Shown: piece after piece, positions 55,001 through 63,918 of the stretch
How positions within the stretch are numbered: position 1 is the stretch's first letter
How the letters are laid out: each line of letters starts with the position of its first letter
Source of the DNA: Gammaproteobacteria bacterium
GTDB taxonomy: Bacteria; Pseudomonadota; Gammaproteobacteria; Xanthomonadales; SZUA-36
Assembly: GCA_030426265.1 (NCBI GenBank)
Contig: JAUHYP010000002.1
Location: forward strand, 1 to 64,000
Length of the DNA: 64,000 nt
Direction: 5' to 3'
Notes under the pieces: model-generated
Seen by the model: the letters and a program-made list of their open reading frames with translations, nothing else
The model's database searches: none
Told to the model about the DNA's origin: nothing
Made by a program: the position numbers and the translations under genes

Positions 55001-55551
55001 TCGATCAGCACCGCCTCGTCGGTGAACCACCAGTCGCAGTAACGCGTACCGCCCACGCCCTGGACCTTCTGGTCGCCCAGGCTTTCGGCCAGCGGGAACT
55101 GGAGGCCGGAATTGACCAGCACGGTGGTCTTTCCGGACCCCGGGGGACCGATGATGATGTACCAGGGCAGCTGGTAGATGGACTTGATCTTCTTGCCGCC
55201 GACCTCGCTTTTCTTCAGGACGGACAGGGCCTCGTCGAAGCGGCCCTTGAGTTCGGCCATTTCCTCGGCGGACTGCTCGGCCGTGGGGTCCGCGGCCGCG
55301 GCGCCCTTGGCCAGGTCCTTGGAGATCGCCTCGGACTTCTTGCGGTTGCGCCAGGCCTTGAACCCGCGAACCAGGAAATAGCCGAGGATCAGGACGACGA
55401 TCACGATGATCCGGTTCACCGGCGGCCCTAGTGGGTCAAAGCTGCCGAAGCGGATCAGCGGCCCGTAGTACCAGACCATGATCGCCAGGGCGCCCACGGC
55501 CAGCCCGGAGAACACGCCATAGGTGATCAGCATGGACATGAGGGGCCCCAT
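52030..55551 (-). CDS. tssM: Type VI secretion membrane complex protein TssM (IcmF)
   Basis: Large inner-membrane scaffold (1173 residues). Two N-terminal TM helices (about 8-28 and 46-63), a cytoplasmic NTPase-like domain with Walker A GPPGSGKTTV (135-144) and DTAGRYT (184-190), a third TM near 437-455, then a long periplasmic region ending in FNPFDLRDLRSFRCPDQL that binds TssJ. Walker A is intact, which not all TssM proteins keep. The ATG at 55551 overlaps the tssL stop (TGATG). TssM with TssJ and TssL forms the trans-envelope channel that anchors the baseplate. Confidence 0.96.
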   Translation of the reverse strand: MGPLMSMLITYGVFSGLAVGALAIMVWYYGPLIRFGSFDPLGPPVNRIIVIVVLILGYFLVRGFKAWRNRKKSEAISKDLAKGAAAADPTAEQSAEEMAELKGRFDEALSVLKKSEVGGKKIKSIYQLPWYIIIGPPGSGKTTVLVNSGLQFPLAESLGDQKVQGVGGTRYCDWWFTDEAVLIDTAGRYTTQDSNQDVDNSAWLGFLKLLKKHRARRPINGIILAISTEELLRQSERDKERTAKAISDRIQELYDQLGVRFPIYLMFTKSDLLAGFMEFYGDLDRNERAQVWGFTLGLDEDPLKAFDGEFSALQQRMEERLVQRLQEERDVQRRELIYNFPLQMASSREAIEQFLGQVFKPSRFKTTPLLRGVYFTSGTQEGTPFNRIMSQLASNFSLSRSATQSMPSKGKAFFIQDLMMKVIFGESGLAGANLKVERMYGIARKAGWAALIAVPILLNIAWWISHGANKGLIADVDQSAVEIRETIDDVKPSDASMRGILPLLNEARALPVGYEASFESPPLRMRWGLYQGDRLGENGTIPAYKRILEQAFLPRLMIGMEQDLNASMNDPNRVYELLKAYLMLGTPDRLDEDYVREVVTADWDRDLARVMTNEQLDELKGHLDALLDLQPLSPPFDLDRNLVTSARIVLGRTTLAQRIYSVIKSEHIDEGETYSLGTMTGPDGPLVFTRSSGAPFNSGVPAFFSPLGYQEMYLPAEEDAIEQVEDEAWIFATEATDAVQVSETDLINGIRLAYLEDYVRSWIDFLEDVRIRPFSGMEQAASILLVLSGDASPLRQLLVNVSNATRLTPEEVIRGAQEDASLREKFEAILRSQGTNPDLVDPAMVDRSFAGVHQLAGGADDGRPSPLDTLIADLDNLYRYIETLSRASADALISDMQNEASSALTAVRQRGQRTPAPIRDWVLDVVSQSDNLIAGDASTAIQAAWSAEVAPFCRQAINGRYPFNRDSTQAVPLYDFGTFFAPNSGILDTFFNKYLAQVVDTTRPTWALRPAYANTVRINPSSLRYMQQAKNIQRAFFSGGGALPSVTFEMRPVRLDAAATNFTLSINGESTSYSHGPIIAKTFRWPGDAVQGMVGYQFVPASSAGRSGNSETGPWSLFRMFDRSGLQASGNSEAFQVRFELDERWAEYEIRAASAFNPFDLRDLRSFRCPDQL

Positions 55552-56900
55552 CAGCCTGCCCCCCCGGCGCGCTGCATCACGACCACTTCGACCCGTCGGT
55601 TCTGGGCCCGGCCCTCACGCGTGTCGTTGCTGGCGATGGGCTGCGTTTCGCCGAGCCCTTCGGCAACGGTTCGCGCCGGGTCGAGCATCTGTTCATGGAT
55701 CACGGTCACCACCGATTCCGCCCTTGCCTGGGACAGTTCGAAGTTGGAGGGAAAACGCCCGCTGGCGCGCATGGGGACGTTGTCTGAGTGGCCGACGATC
55801 CGGACACGGCCCGTGGTCTGCTCCAGTCCCTCGCCGATGCGACGCAGGATGGGCAGGTACTCCGACTTGATCCGTTCACTGCCGGACTCGAACAGGCCAT
55901 CGCCCTTGATCGACACCACCATGCGGTCGGGGAACTCGTCCACGCTGACCTTGCCGGCCTGGATCTCGGGCGCCAGGAAACGCGCCAGGGAGAAGCGTGG
56001 TGGTTCGGGGTCGGGAATGTTCATCACCGGCTCGGGCGCCAGGATGTGGTTGGGGATGAGGCCGGCCTCGCGGCCGATGCCCATCACTTCGGCGTGCACC
56101 GGGTCGGCATGGCCGCTGAGACTGAAGCGCCAGAGACTGAACAGACCCACCAGCAGCAGGATCGCGATACAGGCGGCCAGCCACGCGGGCACCAGGGGCC
56201 CCCGCGCCGTGGCGTGCTTGTCCAGTCCTTCCCAATGCGGCGACAGGCCCGTCTCGTACTCGCCGCGGTGGTTGCGGATGACGTGGTAGAGATTTTCCCG
56301 GACGCGTTCCAGCTCATTGATCCCGTCATTGGATACCGCGTAGCGGCCCCGAAAACCGAGGGCGAGACAGAGGTAGAACAGTTCCAGGAGGTCGAGATTG
56401 CGGGCCGCGTCCTGCTCCAGCTTGTTCAGGAGCCGGAAGAATTTCTCACCGCCGAAGGTTTCCTTGTGAAACAGGCTCAGCAGGCTCTGGCGTGACCAGT
56501 TGCTCTGGGCGCCCCAGGGGGTGGCCATCACGAATTCGTCGATGGTCGAACACAGGGCGTAACGTGCGATATAAATGGTTTCCGGCGGAATGCCCTCGGC
56601 CTGGGCGCGCCGTTCGAACTGGGTGATTTCACCGGCGAGCTGCTGGTGCAGTCCTTCCGGGTTGGGGTGCGTCGGCGTGTTGCGAATCTGGCTGAGCAGG
56701 TTGAGCAGGATGGCCGCGGAACGCTCCAGGGGGTTCAGGCCCTGGCGGCCTTTCAGTTCGACCCGGCCGCGCGGTGTCGAGGGCGGCGGCGGCGCCCCGC
56801 CGCCGGGGGGTGGGGCGGTCGGCCGGCGCCCCCCGGGACTGGGCTTGATGATGGTCTTTTCTTCGTCTGGATCGAAGAACGGGTCGTCGTGTTCAGCCAT
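55551..56900 (-). CDS. tssL: Type VI secretion protein TssL with OmpA-like domain
   Basis: DotU-family inner-membrane protein (449 residues) with a C-terminal OmpA/peptidoglycan-binding domain. After a Pro/Gly-rich start (PSPGGRRPTAPPPGGGAP) comes the cytoplasmic DotU helical domain (about 50-215; AEGIPPETIYIARYALCSTIDE, PWGAQSNWSRQSLL), a TM helix (about 230-250), and OmpA residues 330-445 with FESGSERIKSEYLP, VGHSDNVPM, LSQARAESVV and RAQNRRVEV. The last carries the peptidoglycan-binding Asp/Arg pair. The fusion anchors the complex to the cell wall without a separate TagL. Confidence 0.96.
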   Translation of the reverse strand: MAEHDDPFFDPDEEKTIIKPSPGGRRPTAPPPGGGAPPPPSTPRGRVELKGRQGLNPLERSAAILLNLLSQIRNTPTHPNPEGLHQQLAGEITQFERRAQAEGIPPETIYIARYALCSTIDEFVMATPWGAQSNWSRQSLLSLFHKETFGGEKFFRLLNKLEQDAARNLDLLELFYLCLALGFRGRYAVSNDGINELERVRENLYHVIRNHRGEYETGLSPHWEGLDKHATARGPLVPAWLAACIAILLLVGLFSLWRFSLSGHADPVHAEVMGIGREAGLIPNHILAPEPVMNIPDPEPPRFSLARFLAPEIQAGKVSVDEFPDRMVVSIKGDGLFESGSERIKSEYLPILRRIGEGLEQTTGRVRIVGHSDNVPMRASGRFPSNFELSQARAESVVTVIHEQMLDPARTVAEGLGETQPIASNDTREGRAQNRRVEVVVMQRAGGAG

Positions 56901-56905
56901 GATGC

Positions 56906-58240
56906 CTAGCCCCTGATGGCCCAGAGTTCGAGCTCGAGGTCCGGAAACTTGCCCGGGTGCAGACCGAGACCGCCCGAGGTGGGCAGCTCACGCCACAGCT
57001 CGGCCGTCCGGTCCAGGCGGAAATAGTTGAACCCGGAATGGAAGGGAATTTCCCGCGGCGCCACCGGCAGGGACTCGAGCCCGATGCCCGGCAACTGCGA
57101 GGTGATCAGCGTCTTCATCTTTTCCTTCGGCCCGATCTTCGCCTGGCGCGGGAACTGCGAGCGCAGCGTTTCGGAAGGCATCGCCGCCTTGACCGCGAGC
57201 ACGAAATCCGCGTTCTCGAACAGGCCCTTGTCGTTCACCACCGCGAGGTGGATGCCGACCTTGGTGTATTCCTTCAGCACCAGCTGTTCGGCGCTGGACT
57301 CGATGATGTGGCCGAGGAGGTTGCGAAGCTCGTGCATGAGCGGCGTGAAGCCCGCGGCGATGTCCGTGTGCACGTAGTCCGGCAGGTTCTTGGGCCGCTT
57401 GCCCTCGTCCAGGAAGGTCGCCAGTTCACCGGCCAGCATGAGGCAGACCTGGAACAACGACTCGGGGTGGTAGTGCGGCAGGGACGCCAGGTGGGCGAAC
57501 AGCGGCTCGTAGCGGTTCACCACCTGCAGGATGAGGTAATCCTGGACCTGGGGCGTGCCGCCCCGGCCTTCGGCGGCCAGGCGCGCTGCGATTTCCTCCG
57601 CGCGGTGCTTGAGCAGCCCCTGCAGTTCCTTGATGTATCCGTTGAGCGTGACCTCGTTGCGGCAGTCCATGCAGGTGGGGATGTACTCGGCGTCCATCAC
57701 CAGTTGCTGGTCGGCGCGCACCTCCACCAGTCGCCCGATGGGAATGCAGGCGAACTCCTCCCGTTCGTCGTGCTCGCCGAGCAGCCGCAGTCGCGGCCGC
57801 GCCAGTTCGATGGGCGCGACGCTGTCCTCGGGCAGGCTGGTGTCACGCACGTCGGAAATCTGGACGCCGAAGCGGGTCTCTTCCCGGTCGCTTTCCTCCC
57901 GGCTCGATTCGGTGGCGTTGGGCCGCCGTTCCAGCAGGCAGAGGTAGACGTTCTCGTTCTTGAGATTCTTGTCCGGCACCATGGGCGGCGGCGCCGCGTC
58001 GGCTCCGGGGATCACGACCGCGGTCCCGTCGGGCATGACGGCCCGGCAGGAAGCGATCTCGATTTTCCCCAGGCTCAGGGCCTCCTGGCTGAGTGTCAGT
58101 TCAACCACGCCCCAGGCGTACGGACGCAGGGGCGCGGTGCGATTCTCCAGCAGGGCCTCGAAGTAGCGGTCGTTCTGCTGGAAATGCTGGGGTCGGAGAA
58201 ACATGCCCTCCGACCAGATGATCTTGGATGTCCAGGACAT
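56906..58240 (-). CDS. tssK: Type VI secretion baseplate protein TssK
   Basis: TssK (444 residues), the trimeric adaptor joining the baseplate to the TssJLM membrane complex. The family opening IIWSEGMFLRPQHFQQNDRY and the interior AGFTPLMHELRNLLG and FNYFRLDRTAELW are clear. It lies 13 bp after tssJ and 5 bp before tssL in the same operon. Confidence 0.97.
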   Translation of the reverse strand: MSWTSKIIWSEGMFLRPQHFQQNDRYFEALLENRTAPLRPYAWGVVELTLSQEALSLGKIEIASCRAVMPDGTAVVIPGADAAPPPMVPDKNLKNENVYLCLLERRPNATESSREESDREETRFGVQISDVRDTSLPEDSVAPIELARPRLRLLGEHDEREEFACIPIGRLVEVRADQQLVMDAEYIPTCMDCRNEVTLNGYIKELQGLLKHRAEEIAARLAAEGRGGTPQVQDYLILQVVNRYEPLFAHLASLPHYHPESLFQVCLMLAGELATFLDEGKRPKNLPDYVHTDIAAGFTPLMHELRNLLGHIIESSAEQLVLKEYTKVGIHLAVVNDKGLFENADFVLAVKAAMPSETLRSQFPRQAKIGPKEKMKTLITSQLPGIGLESLPVAPREIPFHSGFNYFRLDRTAELWRELPTSGGLGLHPGKFPDLELELWAIRG

Positions 58241-58253
58241 GTCGCCCCGCCGT

Positions 58254-58748
58254 TCAGTTCTGGGAGGAGGTGGTGACCTGGAACTGCCCCAGGTTCACCG
58301 CGATCGTGGTGGTGGTTCCCGCCACGATGGGCACGACCTGGCGCCAGCTCGCGTTGTCGATGTCGCGGTAGCCCGCGACGAATCCGATGGCGGAAGTCCC
58401 GGAGTCGATTTCCAGCGTCTGCAGGTTGGAACCGCCCGGCGCCACGACCAGCTGAATCCCGTTCAGTCGATCAGCGCCCAGCGCCGCGCCCGAAGGATCC
58501 GTGAGGCTGACGTAATCGAGGCTGTTGAAGGTCTCCGCGGACTTCAGTTCCAGGATGTGCAGCACGATGGGAGACGGCCGTCCCTGGAGGTCCGGATTCA
58601 CGTCCGGCGCGGCCTGGATGCTGACCGTGATGGGGTCCGGCTTTTTCGGGGCGCCGCCACAGGCGGCCAGCCCGGCCATCAGCACTGCGGCGAGACACCA
58701 CCGCGCGATGGCCCCAGTTCTGGCCATGGACTTCGATCCTTCCTTCAT
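58254..58748 (-). CDS. tssJ: Type VI secretion outer-membrane lipoprotein TssJ
   Basis: Lipoprotein of 164 residues with signal peptide and lipobox LAAC at the end of VLMAGLAAC, then the transthyretin-like TssJ fold (PSPIVLHILELKSAETFNSLDY, GTSAIGFVAGYRDID, VPIVAGTTTTIAVNL). It tethers TssM to the outer membrane. GGGAG lies about 9 nt before ATG 58748; an internal ATG at 58727 gives a shorter but workable signal peptide. It is second in the operon after tagH. Confidence 0.95.
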   Translation of the reverse strand: MKEGSKSMARTGAIARWCLAAVLMAGLAACGGAPKKPDPITVSIQAAPDVNPDLQGRPSPIVLHILELKSAETFNSLDYVSLTDPSGAALGADRLNGIQLVVAPGGSNLQTLEIDSGTSAIGFVAGYRDIDNASWRQVVPIVAGTTTTIAVNLGQFQVTTSSQN

Positions 58749-58761
58749 CGTGGTCTACTCC

Positions 58762-60420
58762 CTAGGTCTTGTTCTTGAGTCGGCTCATTTGCGCCTCGTA
58801 AGCGCGGATGAATTCCGAACCGAAGAGTTGCTGGAAATCGTCTTCCGCCTCGTTCGCGATCTCGGCGTACATGGAATTAAATATATCCCAGTATCTGGCT
58901 TTTTTTGCGCCCGGCAGGATGTTGTCCAGCACGGAGCTGGACACGAGTTTCTTCTCCAGGGTTTCCGGGCTGAACCGCCGCAGCAGTCCCTGCAATGCCG
59001 CTTCCATGCCGGCCATCACGGCGATCTGGTGGGCGTTGATGTCCTCGAAGGCTTCCTTGACCGCGCTCTCGCCCTGCAGGTAGGCGTGGTCGTCGTTCTG
59101 GCGCAGCATGCGCACCAGCGCGTCATCCGGCATGGGCGAGAACTTCAGGGGGTTGTTCTCCGAGGGCCGGATCATGGTCTGGTCCAGGCGGAACTCGTTC
59201 TTCACCGAGGCCCGTCCGCTCAATGCACGCATGATGCCCTCGGTAAAGGCCCGGTTCACCCGTCCGAGGAATTCGAAAAAGGCGTCCGGGTCATCCACGT
59301 TCAGGCCGGCGGCATCGACGCGCGCACCCCGGGCGAAGGCCGCCAACGGCGAGTCCGCGCCCGGCGTCGGGCGTTTCGGGGCAGGGGTGGGCTCGCGTGC
59401 GGGCTTCGCGGCGGGCGCCGGCTTCGCGGGTGGTGTCGGTTCGGGTTCCACCGCGGCCCGTGGCGGTTCCGGCGCGGGTGGCGGCGGGGCGGGCGCCGGC
59501 GTGGGTTCGGGCTCGGGCTCGGGCGCGGAGGGCGGCGGGGCAGGGGGCTCCGGCGCCGGGTCGCTTTCCAGGGCGTCGTCGGAACCGAACGGTTCGTCGA
59601 TGTCGGCGCTGAAGGTGCCGGTATCGCCCCAGTCGTCGGAAAAGCCGAAATCCTCGTCGGTATCCTCTTCCTTCTTCTCCGCCAGCGGGGATCGCATCAT
59701 TCCCGTTGCTTCGTCCCAGTCGTCGGGGATCTCGAGACCGCTACCGGCCGATGGCTGTGATACCGGCCGTGCTTCCCGGATGGGTTCGTTGATCACTTCG
59801 AAGCCCGACTCGGCCGGGGGCGGCGAGCGCTTCCCGCCGGTGTCATCGAGATTCAGGATGCTGTCGATATTGACGCCGCGGTCCAGCGCGTTGTGATCGA
59901 GCTGAGACAGGGGGGTGTTGATCTCGCGTTCGTCGGGATCGTCGAAAGCCGGCGCGGGCGGCGCGGGTTTCGGTTCGGCGAACGGGTCTTCCCCGTCGTC
60001 GTCGGCAAAGGGGTCGGCGGCGGGCGCCACGGGCTGGTCGAAAGCGGTGAAGCCTTCCGTCAACGGCTCCTCCACGTCCTCGCGGACTTCGACCGTGGAG
60101 TCCCCGAGTTCCACAACGAACTCGTAGTCGCCGATCCGGAACTTGTCGTGGTCGTTGATCTGCACGGAGCCGTTGCGCTCCATCCGGGTATCCGAACCGT
60201 TGACGAAGGTTCCATTGGTGCTCAGGTCGGTGAGGTAGTAGTCGTCACCCTTGCGCTCCACGCGGCAATGAACGCCCGACAGGAAACGCTGCGGGTCGGG
60301 CATCACCCAGTCGTTGTCCTTGCCTCGGCCGATCGTGAAGGCGCCGGCATCGGACCAGAACCGTTCCTGCTGGCCCGGCGTGAGTCGCTGGTAACTGCTG
60401 ATTCTCAGGCTGATCGGCAT
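58762..60420 (-). CDS. tagH: Type VI secretion FHA-domain protein TagH
   Basis: Cytoplasmic regulatory protein (552 residues). An N-terminal FHA domain (about 20-100; FTIGRGKDNDWVMPDP, LSGVHCRVE, YLTDLSTNGTFVNG) binds phosphothreonine. A long acidic linker follows, then a Pro/Ala/Glu low-complexity stretch (about 290-370), then the VI_FHA C-terminal domain (NEFRLDQTMIRPSENNPLKF; FSPETLEKKL; YWDIFNSMYAEI). In Pseudomonas the FHA protein is the phosphorylated switch controlled by PpkA and PppA. It is the first gene of the minus-strand operon; ATG 60420 follows GAGGAG at a longer-than-usual distance. Confidence 0.95.
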   Translation of the reverse strand: MPISLRISSYQRLTPGQQERFWSDAGAFTIGRGKDNDWVMPDPQRFLSGVHCRVERKGDDYYLTDLSTNGTFVNGSDTRMERNGSVQINDHDKFRIGDYEFVVELGDSTVEVREDVEEPLTEGFTAFDQPVAPAADPFADDDGEDPFAEPKPAPPAPAFDDPDEREINTPLSQLDHNALDRGVNIDSILNLDDTGGKRSPPPAESGFEVINEPIREARPVSQPSAGSGLEIPDDWDEATGMMRSPLAEKKEEDTDEDFGFSDDWGDTGTFSADIDEPFGSDDALESDPAPEPPAPPPSAPEPEPEPTPAPAPPPPAPEPPRAAVEPEPTPPAKPAPAAKPAREPTPAPKRPTPGADSPLAAFARGARVDAAGLNVDDPDAFFEFLGRVNRAFTEGIMRALSGRASVKNEFRLDQTMIRPSENNPLKFSPMPDDALVRMLRQNDDHAYLQGESAVKEAFEDINAHQIAVMAGMEAALQGLLRRFSPETLEKKLVSSSVLDNILPGAKKARYWDIFNSMYAEIANEAEDDFQQLFGSEFIRAYEAQMSRLKNKT

Positions 60421-60748
60421 GGTGAGTTCAGTGGTCTCCTCTCGGTCCTGGCCTGTACGGAAATCGCCCGGCATTCGCCGGTCCCGCCCACGTCACGGGG
60501 CTGCCTGGAAAAAGTCCAGTTCGCAGTCCGTCCCCCGATCGTTTTCCCGGGACGGCCAGCGAAGGCGGGAATGTCAGTTGCGGGTCGACCCGTTTCCCCT
60601 ATACTCAAGTGGTCCTGAGTTCTTGTTCAGTCATCATAGTCCAAGAATAGCAAAAGCAATCAGTGAACTTCCGGCACGGGTCCATCGCCTGGCGAGAACC
60701 CCGACGGGGTCCCTACGACTTCACGCAATTCGGCATTGGGGAGAATGC
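60421..60748. other. Divergent T6SS promoter region
   Basis: This 328-bp region separates tagH and tssA and must hold the promoters for both halves of the locus. Its right half (about 60605-60680) is clearly AT-richer than the rest. No gene is visible and no sigma-54 GG-N10-GC element was recognised; one sigma-70-like site is listed separately. Confidence 0.65.
60578..60605 (+). promoter_or_regulatory. Candidate promoter for tssABC
   Basis: TTGCGG and TATACT are separated by 16 bp, pointing toward tssA, about 144 bp before its start. The -10 is good and the -35 fair (4 of 6). A long leader would result. Confidence 0.45.
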
Positions 60749-61765
60749 ATGCGTATTTCCGCTGACGAGCTGAGCCAGCCTATTTCCGAGGATCAACCCT
60801 GCGGGGAAGATCTCGAGTACGACGCCGCCTTCCAGGCGATGGAAACCGCCCTGCAATCGCAGGACGCCCAGGAGATGGGCGATTCAACGAAAGAAGCCCA
60901 GGGTCCCGACTGGCAGGCCGTGGGCGCCAACGCCCTCGACCTCCTGGGCCGCACGCGCGACCTGCGCGTGTTCGTCAATCTCGCCATGGCGGGCCTTCAC
61001 ACCGACGGACTCCCGGCGTTTCACCAGGCCCTGGTGGCCCTGAACAACTGCATGGACCAGTTATGGGAAACGGTGCATCCCCAGCTCGATCCGGATGATG
61101 ACAACGACCCCATGATGCGCATGAACGTGCTGCAGAACCTCGACGACTACGCCAACGTCCGCATGGGCCTGAAGCGTTGTCCGCTGGTGGAGCTCAAGGG
61201 CTTCGGCGCATTCAGCCTGCATGACATCGAACTGGCCACCGGCGCGCGCGAGGCCGGCGAAGGCGAGGAGGTGACGGACCTGGCGATCATTCAGGGCGCC
61301 TTCGTCGACTCCGACCGTGACCAGCTCACCCTGGTGTCGGAAGCGGCGGCGGGTGCGCTGGCCGAGTTCGCGCGGATGTCGGAACTGTGGTCCGAGCGCA
61401 CCGGCGGGTACGAGCAGCCCGGCATCGACAACGTGATCGCCTCCCTGCGTGAAATCAGCCGAACCCTGGTGGAGTACGCGCCCGCGGGCACCGTGGCGGG
61501 TACGGAGGAGGAGGCGGCAGCCGAAGGCGAAAGCGGTTCGGCGGCGCCCGCGGCGCCCGGTACGATCAACAGTCCTGCCGATGTCATCCTGGCCCTGGAC
61601 CGGATTTGCGATTACTACGCAAAGACCGAACCTTCCAGCCCCATTCCCTTCATCCTCAGGCGCGCCCAGCGGCTGGTGTCGAAATCGTTCTACGAAATCC
61701 TCCAGGACATTGCCCCTGACGGGATCACACAGTTCGACACGATCACCGGGCACATGCAGGAGTGA
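60749..61765 (+). CDS. tssA: Type VI secretion protein TssA
   Basis: TssA (338 residues) with the ImpA N-terminal domain: PISEDQPCGEDLEYDAAFQAM, EAQGPDWQAVGANALDLLGR, TRDLRVFVNLA and TDGLPAFHQALVALNNCMDQLWETVHP. The C-terminal part is short and carries an acidic-Ala linker (about 245-275) before ILALDRICDYYAKTEPSSP. TssA caps or chaperones sheath polymerisation. Of two nearby ATGs the one at 60749 (MRISADELSQ) is in frame; GGGGAG lies just upstream. Confidence 0.95.
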   Translation: MRISADELSQPISEDQPCGEDLEYDAAFQAMETALQSQDAQEMGDSTKEAQGPDWQAVGANALDLLGRTRDLRVFVNLAMAGLHTDGLPAFHQALVALNNCMDQLWETVHPQLDPDDDNDPMMRMNVLQNLDDYANVRMGLKRCPLVELKGFGAFSLHDIELATGAREAGEGEEVTDLAIIQGAFVDSDRDQLTLVSEAAAGALAEFARMSELWSERTGGYEQPGIDNVIASLREISRTLVEYAPAGTVAGTEEEAAAEGESGSAAPAAPGTINSPADVILALDRICDYYAKTEPSSPIPFILRRAQRLVSKSFYEILQDIAPDGITQFDTITGHMQE

Positions 61766-61879
61766 GCGGTGCGGTGATCCGCACACGGACTCCCCGTTCA
61801 TGGTCCGGAAGTGGCAAGAAACTTGTGCTATGTATTAACCATCATCCAACGTCCCCGTCATCACCGAGGTTAGCCTTCC

Positions 61880-62398
61880 ATGGGTAAAGAAAGCAGTCAG
61901 AAATTCATTCAGCGCAATCGTGCGCCCAGGGTACAGATCGAATACGACGTCGAACTGTACGGTTCGGAGAAGAAGGTCCACCTGCCCTTCGTGGCCGGGG
62001 TGCTCGCCGACCTTTCCGGCAAGTCCGAAAACACGCCGCCGCCCGTGGCGGACCGCAAGTTCCAGGAATTCGACATCGACAACTTCGATGACCGCATGAA
62101 GGCCATCAAGCCGCGTGCCGCTTTCCGGGTGGACAACACCCTGACGGGCGAGGGCCAGCTCAACGTGGACCTGACCTTCGAAAGCATGGACGACTTCTCA
62201 CCCGAAGCCGTGGCGCGCAAGGTCGATTCACTCAACAAGCTGCTGGAAGCACGGACCCAGCTCAGCAACCTGGTGACCTACATGGACGGCAAGAGCGGGG
62301 CGGAAGAGCTCATCGCCAAGGCCATGAACGACCCGGCGCTCATGCAGTCCCTGGTTTCTGCGCCCAACCCCGACGACGCTTCCGAGAAAGAGGACTGA
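61880..62398 (+). CDS. tssB: Type VI secretion sheath small subunit TssB
   Basis: Contractile sheath subunit VipA (172 residues): SSQKFIQRNRAPRVQIEYDVE, LPFVAGVLADLSGK, FDDRMKAIKPRAAFRVDNTL, and an acidic C-terminus. Pairs with TssC to build the sheath around the Hcp tube. It follows tssA by 114 bp and precedes tssC by 3 bp. Confidence 0.97.
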   Translation: MGKESSQKFIQRNRAPRVQIEYDVELYGSEKKVHLPFVAGVLADLSGKSENTPPPVADRKFQEFDIDNFDDRMKAIKPRAAFRVDNTLTGEGQLNVDLTFESMDDFSPEAVARKVDSLNKLLEARTQLSNLVTYMDGKSGAEELIAKAMNDPALMQSLVSAPNPDDASEKED

Positions 62399-62401
62399 TT
62401 C

Positions 62402-63904
62402 ATGGCTGAAGAGAAACTCGCCACAAAGGGCGCGGCGGCAGCCGTCACCGAGGAAAGCAGTGATTTCGCGGCCCTGCTCCAGAAGGAGTTCCGCCCGAAG
62501 TCCGACCGTATCTCGGACGAAATCAATTCCGCGGTCGGCACGCTGGCCGAGTACGTGCTCAAGGACACCAACCTGGTGTCCGAGGACGCGGTGACCTCGA
62601 TCCAGGCGATGATCGCCCAGATTGACGCCAAGCTGACCGAGCAGGTCAACCAGATCATCCACCATGAGGAGTTCCAGAAACTCGAGAGCGCCTGGCGCGG
62701 CCTGTCCTACATGGTGAACAACACCGAAACCGACGAGTCCCTGAAGATCAAGGTCATGAACATCTCCAAGGAGGAGCTGGGCAAGACCCTGAAGAAGTTC
62801 AAGGGAACCGCCTGGGACCAGAGCCCCTTGTTCAAGCAGATGTACGAAGAGGAATACGGGCAGTTCGGTGGTGAGCCCTTCGGGCAGATCGTGGGTGACT
62901 ACTACTTCGACCACGGACCCGCGGACGTTGAAATTCTTCGTGGCATGGCGCAGATCAGCGCGGCCATGCACGCGCCGTTCATTTCCGCGGTGTCGCCGAC
63001 GGCGATGCAGTTCGACTCCTGGGCCGAGCTGAGCAACCCGCGCGACCTCACCAAGATCTTCCAGACGCCGGAATACGCGGCCTGGCGGTCGCTGCGTGAA
63101 TCCGAGGACTCGCGTTACCTCGGCCTGACCATGCCGCGCTTCCTCGCTCGCCTGCCTTATGGCGCGAACACCGACCCGGTCGAGGCCTTCGACTTCGAGG
63201 AGGAAACCGAGGGCGCGGATTCCAGCAAGTACTCCTGGGCCAACTCGGCCTATGCCATGGCGACCAACATCAACCGCTCCTTCAAGGTGTTCGGCTGGTG
63301 TTCGCGGATCCGCGGCATCGAGTCCGGCGGCGCGGTGGAGGAGCTTCCGACCCACACCTTCCCGACGGACGATGGCGGCGTGGCCATGAAGTGCCCGACC
63401 GAGATCGCCATCAGCGACCGGCGCGAGGCGGAACTCGCGAAGAACGGCTTCATGCCGCTCATTCATCGCAAGAACTCCGATTTCGCGGCCTTCATCGGCG
63501 CCCAGTCCTTGCAGAAGCCGCAGGAGTACGAGGATCCGGACGCCACGGCCAACGCCAACCTGGCTGCGCGCCTGCCGTACCTGTTCGCCACCTGCCGCTT
63601 CGCGCACTATCTCAAGTGCATCGTTCGCGACAAGATCGGTTCCTTCAAGGAGCGCGACGACATGCAGCGCTGGCTGAACAACTGGATCCAGCAGTACGTG
63701 GACGGCGACCCCGCGAACTCCACCGAGTCCACCAAGGCGCGCAAGCCCCTGGCGGCGGCGGAGGTCGTGGTGGAAGCGGACGAGAGCAACCCGGGCTACT
63801 ACCGGTCGCGTTTCTACCTGCGGCCGCACTACCAGCTCGAAGGCCTGACCGTGTCCCTGCGACTGGTGTCCAAGCTGCCTTCCGTCAAGGAAGGGGGCGG
63901 CTGA
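62402..63904 (+). CDS. tssC: Type VI secretion sheath large subunit TssC
   Basis: Contractile sheath subunit VipB (500 residues), complete. Landmarks: EEFQKLESAWRGLSYMVNNT, FGQIVGDYYFDHGPADVEIL, ISAAMHAPFISAVSP, AWRSLRESEDSRYLGLTMPR and the C-terminal YYRSRFYLRPHYQLEGL strand that joins neighbouring subunits. The last gene in the window; two overlapping hairpins follow its stop, and hcp or tssE would be expected next. Confidence 0.97.
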   Translation: MAEEKLATKGAAAAVTEESSDFAALLQKEFRPKSDRISDEINSAVGTLAEYVLKDTNLVSEDAVTSIQAMIAQIDAKLTEQVNQIIHHEEFQKLESAWRGLSYMVNNTETDESLKIKVMNISKEELGKTLKKFKGTAWDQSPLFKQMYEEEYGQFGGEPFGQIVGDYYFDHGPADVEILRGMAQISAAMHAPFISAVSPTAMQFDSWAELSNPRDLTKIFQTPEYAAWRSLRESEDSRYLGLTMPRFLARLPYGANTDPVEAFDFEEETEGADSSKYSWANSAYAMATNINRSFKVFGWCSRIRGIESGGAVEELPTHTFPTDDGGVAMKCPTEIAISDRREAELAKNGFMPLIHRKNSDFAAFIGAQSLQKPQEYEDPDATANANLAARLPYLFATCRFAHYLKCIVRDKIGSFKERDDMQRWLNNWIQQYVDGDPANSTESTKARKPLAAAEVVVEADESNPGYYRSRFYLRPHYQLEGLTVSLRLVSKLPSVKEGGG

Positions 63905-63918
63905 TCCTCGGGTCGTCG

